DNA from: DASUCS01 sp041166745
GTDB taxonomy: Bacteria; Actinomycetota; Acidimicrobiia; Acidimicrobiales; JACDCH01
Length of the DNA stretch: 64,000 nt
NCBI GenBank assembly: GCA_041166745.1
Contig: JBEEGH010000026.1
Coordinates: 1 to 64,000 of the forward strand
Direction of reading: 5' to 3'
This document shows positions 8,449 through 15,451 of this stretch, piece by piece. How positions within the stretch are numbered: the stretch's first letter is position 1; the number at the start of each line of letters is the position of its first letter. The position numbers and the translations under genes are program-made. The notes below the pieces were generated by a model. That model was not told the origin of the DNA. It did not search any database and saw only the letters and a list, made by a program, of their open reading frames with translations.

Positions 8449-9054
8449 GTGCTGCTGCTCGGCCTGACAGGCGGCATCGGGTCCGGCAAGTCCACGGTGT
8501 CGGCGCTCCTTGCGGAGAAGGGCGCCGTCATCATCGACGCCGACGCGATCACTCGCTCGCTCCAACAACCCGGACAGCCCGTGTTCGACGAAATGGTGGC
8601 CCGCTTCGGGCCGGGCATCGTCGCGTCCGACGGCAACCTCGACCGTGCGGGATTGGCGACGATCGTGTTCGCCGACGAGCAGTCCCGCAAGGATCTCGAG
8701 CACATCGTGCATCCGGCCGTTGGCGCCGAAATGCTCAAAATGATGCAGGACGAAGCCGACACCGACCATGTGGTCGTGTACGACGTCCCGCTTCTCGTGG
8801 AGGCCGCGCGCCGTGCGATGTCCTTCGCCGGAGTGATCGTCGTCGACATCGATCCCGAGATCGCGGTGCAGCGAGTCGTGGAACAGCGAGGAATGGCGGA
8901 GCACGACGTTCGAGCGCGGATCGCCAACCAGGCGAGCCGGGCCGAACGCATCGCCGTGGCCGACAAGGTCATCGACAACTCGGGTACCCGCGACGATCTG
9001 CAGCGTCAGGTCGACGAGGTGTGGGCGTGGATACAGACGCTGCCCCAGCCCTAG
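8449..9054 (+). CDS. coaE: Dephospho-CoA kinase
   Basis: 201 aa, the usual length. It phosphorylates dephospho-CoA at the ribose 3' hydroxyl, the last step of CoA synthesis. The P-loop GLTGGIGSGKS is at residues 5-15. A DADAITRSLQQPG segment, VYDVPLLVEA and the closing DNSGTRDDLQRQVDEVW region are all characteristic. The GTG start is supported by the TAGGTT box. The next gene appears to start inside its 3' end. Confidence 0.96.
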   Translation: MLLLGLTGGIGSGKSTVSALLAEKGAVIIDADAITRSLQQPGQPVFDEMVARFGPGIVASDGNLDRAGLATIVFADEQSRKDLEHIVHPAVGAEMLKMMQDEADTDHVVVYDVPLLVEAARRAMSFAGVIVVDIDPEIAVQRVVEQRGMAEHDVRARIANQASRAERIAVADKVIDNSGTRDDLQRQVDEVWAWIQTLPQP

Positions 9055-10457
9055 CAGCGGACCCTGGCCGGGCCGGCCCTGCGTCTGATGTTCTCGCCCT
9101 CTTCGCAGTGCTTTGGGCGGCGGCCACGCTGTTCCACGTGTGGGGCCCCAGCGGGCGGGCCTTCGAGCTCCTCACGGATGCGAGCTCCGCGGGCCTGACG
9201 CACGCCCTCGCCGGGGCGGCGGCTGTCGCCGTCCTGTTGCGGCCGCGTTCGATCGTGCTCGTTGCGGTGCTCGCGGTGCTCGGACCCGTGACGCTGTGGT
9301 TCGAGGCGCCGGTCCTCGGTAGCCATTGGGTCCTCGCGTGTCTGGTCGACGTCGCGTTCCTGCTCGCGGTCATCGCGGCGCGCGGGGGCCGGCGGCTCGA
9401 ATCGATGTTCGTGCCGCTGGCGCGATGGGCGCTCATCGGCTTCTACTTCTTTGCCGCGTTCGCCAAGCTCAACCACGCGTTCTTCACACCGAGCGTGAGT
9501 TGCGGGACGTTCTATCTCGACGAGCTGACCGGGTCTCTGGGCATCCCGTTGCACAGCACGACGGCGGGGGGCTGGTCGCATTTGGTTCCGTTCGGAGTCG
9601 CCGCGACCGAGATGTCGATTCCGATCCTCTTGTCGATGCGGCGCACCCGGCACATCGGTGTCGTTGTCGGTCTCGTGTTCCACAGCCTGATCGCGCTCGA
9701 TCAGACGCACCTGTTCTCTGACTTCTCCTCGGTGCTCGTCGCGTTGTTCGTCCTGTTCCTCCCGGCGGCGTTCGCCCGTCGAGCCGTTGCGCTGTACCGC
9801 GAAGGCATCCGCGTCGTCGTGGCGGCCGTCTGTTTCCTCCTGCTCCTCGTGCAGTGGAAGCAAGGGAACACGCGGCTCTTTCGCGACGGGCTCGGATGGG
9901 CGTGGGTGATCTTCGACGTCGCCGTGCTCGCGTTGGTCGTCCACTTCCTGATGCGACCGCACCCGGAGCCGATCGAGCATCCGATGAGCTTCGCCCGGCT
10001 CGGTGTCCCGCGGTGGCTGGCCATCCTGCCCGTGCTGGTGCTGCTCACCGGGCTGTCGCCGTACCTCGAGCTGCGGACCGCGTACGCGTTCAACATGTAC
10101 TCGAACCTCCAGACGGCCGATGGCGACAGCAACCACTTCCTCGTGACGCGGACGCTTCCACTCACCGACTTCCAGTCGGATCTCGTTCGGATCACCGCCA
10201 CGAACGACACGGGACTGCGGCCCTACATCGGCCAGTTCGACGTGCCGTTCCTTCAGCTGCAGGACTACCTGAGCCGCCACCGAGACTCGTCGCTCACCTA
10301 CCTGCGGGGTGGGGTCGAGCACTCGGTCACGCGGGCGTCCGACGATCCGGCCCTGGTCGAGCCCGTGCCGTCATGGAAGTCGAAGCTGTTCGCCTTCCGA
10401 TCCCTCGACCAGACCCAACCCAACCGCTGCCAACCGTCGTTCCTGCCCGCCCTCTGA
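9021..10457 (+). CDS. Polytopic membrane protein, possibly HTTM-like
   Basis: 478 aa with roughly nine to ten hydrophobic helices up to residue 350, then a soluble tail of about 120 residues. Segments such as WALIGFYFFAAFAKLNHAFF and ELRTAYAFNMYSNLQT resemble HTTM/vitamin K-carboxylase-like membrane proteins, but I cannot confirm the family and assign no reaction. The GTG at 9021 overlaps coaE by 34 nt; a start a little further in is possible. It runs in the same direction as coaE and ends 112 nt before uvrB. Confidence 0.75.
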   Translation: MGVDTDAAPALAADPGRAGPASDVLALFAVLWAAATLFHVWGPSGRAFELLTDASSAGLTHALAGAAAVAVLLRPRSIVLVAVLAVLGPVTLWFEAPVLGSHWVLACLVDVAFLLAVIAARGGRRLESMFVPLARWALIGFYFFAAFAKLNHAFFTPSVSCGTFYLDELTGSLGIPLHSTTAGGWSHLVPFGVAATEMSIPILLSMRRTRHIGVVVGLVFHSLIALDQTHLFSDFSSVLVALFVLFLPAAFARRAVALYREGIRVVVAAVCFLLLLVQWKQGNTRLFRDGLGWAWVIFDVAVLALVVHFLMRPHPEPIEHPMSFARLGVPRWLAILPVLVLLTGLSPYLELRTAYAFNMYSNLQTADGDSNHFLVTRTLPLTDFQSDLVRITATNDTGLRPYIGQFDVPFLQLQDYLSRHRDSSLTYLRGGVEHSVTRASDDPALVEPVPSWKSKLFAFRSLDQTQPNRCQPSFLPAL

Positions 10458-10492
10458 CGCCCGCGACGTTTGTGCGGCAGTAGCCGTTTGTG

Positions 10493-10527
10493 CGGTAGTA
10501 ATCGCCGCTGGGCGGCGATTACTACCG
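10493..10527. repeat. Perfect 16-bp hairpin with adjoining tandem repeat upstream of uvrB
   Basis: CGGTAGTAATCGCCGC-tgg-GCGGCGATTACTACCG forms a 16-bp stem with a 3-nt loop. The left arm belongs to the second copy of an imperfect direct repeat starting near 10469 (gtttgtgcggcagtagcc / gtttgtgcggtagtaatc). No T-run follows, so it is not a classical intrinsic terminator. It may end transcription of the upstream gene, act as an operator in front of uvrB, or be a dispersed REP-like element. Confidence 0.7.
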
Positions 10528-10556
10528 GCGGAACGGGGAGTGTCGTACCCCCTTCG

Positions 10557-10562
10557 TAGACT
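10557..10562 (+). promoter_or_regulatory. Candidate leaderless -10 box of uvrB
   Basis: TAGACT is followed by 7 nt and the ATG at 10570. The long palindrome ends 29 nt upstream of the box, so it overlaps or abuts the expected -35 region. Confidence 0.5.
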
Positions 10563-10569
10563 TCCGGGG

Positions 10570-12603
10570 ATGCCCAAGTTCGAGGTGGTTTCTGATTTCG
10601 CGCCGGCGGGCGACCAGCCGAAGGCCATCGCCCAGCTCGCGGAAGGCATCACCCGGGGTGACCGGTACCAGACCCTCCTGGGCATCACGGGCTCGGGCAA
10701 GAGCGCCACGATGGCGTGGACGATCGAGCAGGTGCAGAAGCCGACGCTGGTCCTGGCGCCCAACAAGTCCTTGGCCGCCCAGCTGGCCAACGAGTTCCGG
10801 GAGTTCTTTCCGAAGAACCGCGTGGAGTACTTCGTCAGCTACTACGACTACTACCAGCCCGAGGCGTACATCGCGTCGAGCGATACGTACATCGAGAAAG
10901 ACAGCTCGATCAACGACGAGATCGATCGGCTCCGCCACGCGGCCACCTCGGCGTTGCTGACCCGCAACGACGTGATCGTGGTTGCGTCGGTGTCGTGCAT
11001 CTACGGGTTGGGCTCGCCCGAGGAGTACCGCGACCACTACCTCGTGCTGAAGCCCGGCGAGGAGCGCGACCAGCGATCGATCCTGCGCCAGCTCGTCGAC
11101 ATGAACTACGACCGCAACGACATGAACCTCGTACGCGGCACCTTTCGGGTTCGCGGCGACACCATCGAGATCCATCCGGCGTACGACGAGACGGCCGTGC
11201 GCATCGAGCTGTTCGGCGACGAGGTCGAGCAGATCACGGTCGTCGATCCGCTCACCGGGGAGCGCGTGCAGACGCTCGAGGAGCTCATCGTCTTCCCGGC
11301 TTCGCACTACGTGGCCAGCGAGGAGCGGATGCAAAAGGCCATCGTCCGGATCGAGGCCGAGTTGCAAGAGCGGCTGGCATATTTCGAGCGCGAGGGCAAG
11401 CTGCTCGAGGCCCAACGATTGCGCATGCGTACGCAGTACGACCTCGAGATGATGCAAGAGGTCGGCTATTGCAACGGCGTCGAGAACTACTCAGGACCGA
11501 TCGACGGTCGCAGCTCCGGCGAACCGCCCAACACGCTGCTCGACTACTTCCCGAAGGATTTTCTCGTGGTGGTCGACGAGAGTCACGTGGCCGTGCCCCA
11601 GCTCCACGGCCAGTACGAGGGCGACCGCAGCCGCAAAGAGGTGTTGATCGATCACGGCTTCCGGCTCCCATCGGCGGCCGACAACCGACCGTTGCGCTTC
11701 GATGAGTTCGTCGAGCGAGTCCCCCAAGTGGTCTTCCTGTCGGCCACGCCGAGCCCGTACGAGATCCAGGTCTCGTCGCAGGTGGTCGAGCAGATCGTTC
11801 GACCCACGGGTCTCGTCGACCCTGAGGTCATCGTCAAGCCCACGAAGGGCCAGATCGACGACCTGCTCGAGCAGATCAACGACCGCGTCTCGAGAGGCGA
11901 TCGTGTTCTCGTCACCACGCTCACGAAGAAGATGGCGGAAGATCTCACCGACTATCTCCTCGAGCTCGGCGTGCGCGTTCGGTATCTGCACTCGAACGTC
12001 GACACCATCCAGCGCATCGAGATCATCCGCGACCTCCGCCTCGGCGAGTTCGACGTGCTGGTGGGCATCAACCTCCTCCGTGAAGGTCTCGACCTCCCCG
12101 AGGTCTCGCTGGTCGCCATCCTCGATGCCGACAAGGAAGGCTTCCTGCGCAGCGAGACGTCGCTGATCCAGATGATCGGGCGGGCAGCGCGCAACGTCGA
12201 AGGTCAGGTCGTGATGTACGCCGACAACGTGACCGCGTCGATGCAGAGGGCCATCTCCGAGACGAACCGTCGTCGGGGCGTACAAGAGGAATACAACATC
12301 GAGCACGGCATCGACCCGCAGACGATCCGCAAAGCGGTGACCGACATCCTCGCGAGCTTGCGTCCCGACGGCGATGGCACCGCTCCGGCGCCGGGCCGCG
12401 ACCGCCGGGGACGGCTGCAGCGGGCCCGCGACGAGCGCCGCCGCAACGAGCTCGGCGATCTTGCGCCGTCCGAGCTCGGCCGCCTGATTCAAACGCTGGA
12501 AGAAGAGATGCACGAAGCCGCCGCCGACCTCCGCTTCGAGTACGCGGCGCGCTTGCGCGACGAGGTCAACGAATTGCGGCGCGAACTGCGCGACGCGGGC
12601 TGA
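10570..12603 (+). CDS. uvrB: Excinuclease ABC subunit B
   Basis: 677 aa, normal length. UvrB receives damaged DNA from UvrA and loads UvrC. The product begins MPKFEVVSDFAPAGDQPKAI and has Walker A GITGSGKSATMAW, the beta-hairpin region VSYYDYYQPEAYI, the helicase motifs FLSATPSPYE and GINLLREGLDLPEV, QMIGRAARN, and a C-terminal UVR motif (FEYAARLRDEVNELRRE). The open frame extends upstream, but homology and the TAGACT box fix the ATG at 10570. The last 38 nt overlap the convergent gene. Confidence 0.98.
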   Translation: MPKFEVVSDFAPAGDQPKAIAQLAEGITRGDRYQTLLGITGSGKSATMAWTIEQVQKPTLVLAPNKSLAAQLANEFREFFPKNRVEYFVSYYDYYQPEAYIASSDTYIEKDSSINDEIDRLRHAATSALLTRNDVIVVASVSCIYGLGSPEEYRDHYLVLKPGEERDQRSILRQLVDMNYDRNDMNLVRGTFRVRGDTIEIHPAYDETAVRIELFGDEVEQITVVDPLTGERVQTLEELIVFPASHYVASEERMQKAIVRIEAELQERLAYFEREGKLLEAQRLRMRTQYDLEMMQEVGYCNGVENYSGPIDGRSSGEPPNTLLDYFPKDFLVVVDESHVAVPQLHGQYEGDRSRKEVLIDHGFRLPSAADNRPLRFDEFVERVPQVVFLSATPSPYEIQVSSQVVEQIVRPTGLVDPEVIVKPTKGQIDDLLEQINDRVSRGDRVLVTTLTKKMAEDLTDYLLELGVRVRYLHSNVDTIQRIEIIRDLRLGEFDVLVGINLLREGLDLPEVSLVAILDADKEGFLRSETSLIQMIGRAARNVEGQVVMYADNVTASMQRAISETNRRRGVQEEYNIEHGIDPQTIRKAVTDILASLRPDGDGTAPAPGRDRRGRLQRARDERRRNELGDLAPSELGRLIQTLEEEMHEAAADLRFEYAARLRDEVNELRRELRDAG

Positions 12604-13666
12604 CGTCGATGGCGCCCCGCTTCACATAGAGGTCGATCACCAGCAACGTGATTGCGGGGCCGATGGCGCGCAGCGAATTTATCGAGAGGTACAGCACCGA
12701 CGACCCGAGGAACGGAACGAGCGCGGCGAACGGAAGCCCTGCGGTGAGGGCCAGCGAGCGGTTCTTCCACCAGCGCGCGCCACTCCACGCCGCGAACGGA
12801 ATCAGCGCGAAGGCCACGACGATGTCGCCGACCCCGCTCCGCTCCGGGTAGAAGTCGCGCAGCACTCCCGCGTATCCAGCGAAGGGCGCCGCGAACTCGT
12901 GCACGTCGGAGTGGGGCCACCCCAGCCGCCAGCGGGAGTACAGCGCCCACACCACCATCGCGGCGCCAGGAATCGCCGCGAACGTGATTCTGCGCACTCG
13001 CGGCAACGATGGCGACAACACGGCGACGGCCACGAGCGCGAGCAAACTCGTCTCTTTGGTGAGCACAGCGGCCACGCCTGCGACGACCGCCGCCATCCAT
13101 CGCTGGCGCACGGTCGCCAGCAAGGCGCCGACGAGCAACGCGAGCGCCAGCGCGTCTGCAAAGTCGAACACCACCGAGTACAACACCAGCGGGTTGAGTG
13201 CGAACGCGATGCCGGCGCGCGCAGGCGCCCCAACGTCCCGCGCGAACAAGGCCGCCCAGTAGCCGCCGACGAGCACGACGACGAGGTTTGTGATGATCAG
13301 ACCCCACAGCAGCGCGCTCTCGCCGGCGAGTCGCCACGGGGCCACGAGCGCGGGATAGAGGATTCGCTGGGCGCGATACGCCGGACGATCGACGTCGGCA
13401 GCCACGTTCTTGCCATCGAGGAGGAGAGGATCGTGGGCGACGGCCCAGAACACCTGCCCGTCGTGGCCCTTCGGGCCGGCAACGACGACATCGTCACCGA
13501 GCGCGGCCCGCGCGTGAGGTGACACGGGTTCGGCGGATCCGAAATGCACGAACCACGCCGGATCACCTTTGGCCGCCAGCAGCAGCGCGACGAGGAAGAG
13601 ATTGACGGCGACCCCGATGAGGGCGACACGGGCTGCGGACCGGTCGAGGGTCACGCGACCGATCAT
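12566..13666 (-). CDS. Polytopic membrane protein, GT-C-like, paralogue of the 32178-33263 gene
   Basis: 366 aa with about eight to ten hydrophobic helices. The N-terminal extracytoplasmic loop has a GHDGQVFWAVAHDPLL motif followed by DRPAYRAQRILYPALV. A corresponding DGQAFATLARDPSLS / AAYRAQRPLLSYLAW pattern occurs in the gene at 32178-33263, so the two are paralogues. The topology recalls GT-C glycosyltransferases or cell-surface glycopolymer proteins that use polyprenyl-linked sugars. Donor and acceptor are unknown. Its 3' end overlaps uvrB tail to tail by 38 nt. Confidence 0.8.
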   Translation of the reverse strand: MIGRVTLDRSAARVALIGVAVNLFLVALLLAAKGDPAWFVHFGSAEPVSPHARAALGDDVVVAGPKGHDGQVFWAVAHDPLLLDGKNVAADVDRPAYRAQRILYPALVAPWRLAGESALLWGLIITNLVVVLVGGYWAALFARDVGAPARAGIAFALNPLVLYSVVFDFADALALALLVGALLATVRQRWMAAVVAGVAAVLTKETSLLALVAVAVLSPSLPRVRRITFAAIPGAAMVVWALYSRWRLGWPHSDVHEFAAPFAGYAGVLRDFYPERSGVGDIVVAFALIPFAAWSGARWWKNRSLALTAGLPFAALVPFLGSSVLYLSINSLRAIGPAITLLVIDLYVKRGAIDVSPRRAVRAAIR

Positions 13667-13677
13667 CGCACGGCACC

Positions 13678-13683
13678 TACCCT
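13678..13683 (+). promoter_or_regulatory. Candidate leaderless -10 box of the 13690 gene
   Basis: TACCCT is followed by 6 nt and the GTG at 13690. The divergent neighbour starts at 13666, so the two start codons are only 23 nt apart and the promoters must overlap. Confidence 0.45.
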
Positions 13684-13689
13684 GGACAG

Positions 13690-15378
13690 GTGGAGCCGAT
13701 CAGCGCGGCGAGACGACTCGTAGCTGCGCCGATCTGGGCGCATGCCGCCGCGCTACTCGTCGTGCTGTGCGCGGTGCTGCCGATCATCGGCACGACGAGC
13801 CAGTTCTCCGCCGATGAGGGCGCGGCGATCGCGCAGGCCGTGAACCTCGAGCGGGGCGATGGGTGGGCGATTCCCCACCCGTTCCGGGTCGCCGATCCGA
13901 CGGGCGACGCGTTCCCCCTCGAGCTGTCGACGCGCGCCGGCGACAAGTTCGCTCCGTACGCAAAGCATCCGATCTATCCCGCGATGTTGGCCGTCGCGTT
14001 CCGTGTCGCAGGGCGGGCCGGCATGGTCTTTCTGTCGATCGCCGGAACGGTCCTCGCCGCCGTGTTCACCGCTCTGCTGGCGCGCCGCATCGATTCGTCG
14101 TTGGCGGTGCCTGCGCTTTGGGTCGTCGGCATTGCCAGCCCGCTCTTCTTCGACAGCTATGTGGTCATCGCCCACACGCTGGGCGCGGCCTGCGCGGCGG
14201 CCGCCATGTTGTGTGCGTTGCAGATCATTCACCGTCCCGGCGCGCGGCGGTGGTACTTCGCGTTGCTCGCCACGATCACGATCGGCACGATGCTGCGCAC
14301 CGAGATGCTGTTCCTTGCGATCGCGCTGTCGGTCGGCGTGGTGGTCGTGAGCCGGCGGCGGGGGCCGACGTCGTGGCGGCTCGTTGCCGTTCCGCTCATC
14401 GGAGCCGCCGGGGGCTGGCTCGCCGACCGCGTGCTTCTCGAGATCGTGGTGTCGGGTGCGACCGGCTCGACGCCGTGGGTCTCGCAGCCCTCGGGGGGCG
14501 TCGTCGCCAACCGCATCGTCGCGTTCATCGTCACGTGGTTGCTGCCGTCGTACGCGCCCGGGCCCGGCGATGTGTTGTTGCTCGTCGCGGTCGCGGCCGG
14601 AGCGGTGGCGGCCGTGGTGGCCCGCACGCGTCCTACGGATCTCGACGGGGTCCGGCTGTTCGCCGCCGTCGCTGGCCTCGCAGGGTTGATGCGCCTGGCG
14701 TTCGGCCCCGGCCCCGTCCCCGGGCTGCTCGTGGCCTTCCCCTTGGTCGCCATCGGCTTTGCCGCGCTCGGGCGACGCCGCCTGCCGACGGTGGCCTCCG
14801 AGCTGTACGCCACGACGTTCGTGCTGTTCGCGCTCGCGGTGCTCGCGACCCAGTACGGCACGGGCGGCTCGGGGGAATGGGGTGGTCGCTATTTCGCCAT
14901 CGGACTCCCGTTGCTCGTTCCGCTGCTGGTCTACGGCGTCCACGAAGGAGGGCGCCGGGTTGACCGCCACACTGCGGTGATCGCAGTCGCGGGGCTGGCG
15001 ACACTGTCCTTGTCGATGAGCGTTCTCGCGGTCGTGACGCTGCGCCATTTCCACCGCGAGACGGACGCGCTGGTGTCCGCCGTGGACGTGACTGCGAGCA
15101 CCCACCCGGCGAGCGACGGCGGCAATCCCGTTGTGATCTCGTCGAGTGGCGCGGCGGCCCGGCTCGCCTTCACGCTGCTCGATCGCACGCGGTGGTTGAC
15201 GGTGCCGTCCGATCAACTCGACGCGTACGGTCGCCGCGTGCGTGACCTCACGGCCGGCCCGGTCACGTTCGTGACACGCGACGAGGACGACGTGCATCGC
15301 CTCGATGCTGTCTATCGCGTCGAGACCGCGACCAAGGTTGCCGGTGACTGGATCGTGGTCGTCCTCCAACCGCGCTGA
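13690..15378 (+). CDS. Large membrane protein, probable GT-C-type glycosyltransferase
   Basis: 562 aa with roughly 11 hydrophobic helices. An SADEGAAIAQAVNL motif lies in the first extracytoplasmic loop, where GT-C enzymes carry an acidic catalytic motif. The last 120 residues are soluble. The substrate cannot be read from the sequence. The divergent partner at 12566-13666 is also GT-C-like, so the pair may act on the same envelope glycan. The N-terminus is set by the GTG that follows a TACCCT box. Confidence 0.75.
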   Translation: MEPISAARRLVAAPIWAHAAALLVVLCAVLPIIGTTSQFSADEGAAIAQAVNLERGDGWAIPHPFRVADPTGDAFPLELSTRAGDKFAPYAKHPIYPAMLAVAFRVAGRAGMVFLSIAGTVLAAVFTALLARRIDSSLAVPALWVVGIASPLFFDSYVVIAHTLGAACAAAAMLCALQIIHRPGARRWYFALLATITIGTMLRTEMLFLAIALSVGVVVVSRRRGPTSWRLVAVPLIGAAGGWLADRVLLEIVVSGATGSTPWVSQPSGGVVANRIVAFIVTWLLPSYAPGPGDVLLLVAVAAGAVAAVVARTRPTDLDGVRLFAAVAGLAGLMRLAFGPGPVPGLLVAFPLVAIGFAALGRRRLPTVASELYATTFVLFALAVLATQYGTGGSGEWGGRYFAIGLPLLVPLLVYGVHEGGRRVDRHTAVIAVAGLATLSLSMSVLAVVTLRHFHRETDALVSAVDVTASTHPASDGGNPVVISSSGAAARLAFTLLDRTRWLTVPSDQLDAYGRRVRDLTAGPVTFVTRDEDDVHRLDAVYRVETATKVAGDWIVVVLQPR

Positions 15379-15436
15379 GGCAAGGGATGTCCCGACCAAG
15401 CGAACAGGTGTTCGCCACTCGGGTTGGTAGGGCGGG

Positions 15437-15442
15437 TAGGCT
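15437..15442 (+). promoter_or_regulatory. Candidate -10 box of uvrA
   Basis: TAGGCT lies 9 nt before the ATG at 15452. No ribosome-binding sequence is visible between them, so transcription is probably leaderless or starts within a few bases of the ATG. Confidence 0.4.
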
Positions 15443-15451
15443 CCGATCCCA

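Noticed and set aside
9051..10322. 423-codon minus-strand frame
   Set aside because: Antisense shadow of a multi-helix membrane protein; composition is biased to Arg, Glu and His.
10493..10527. Intrinsic terminator
   Set aside because: The stem is strong, but no T-run follows on either strand, so I list it as a repeat/hairpin only.
10309..10569. Longer N-terminus for UvrB
   Set aside because: The extra 87 residues are out-of-frame sequence of the upstream gene and the hairpin region; UvrB homology starts exactly at MPKFEVV.
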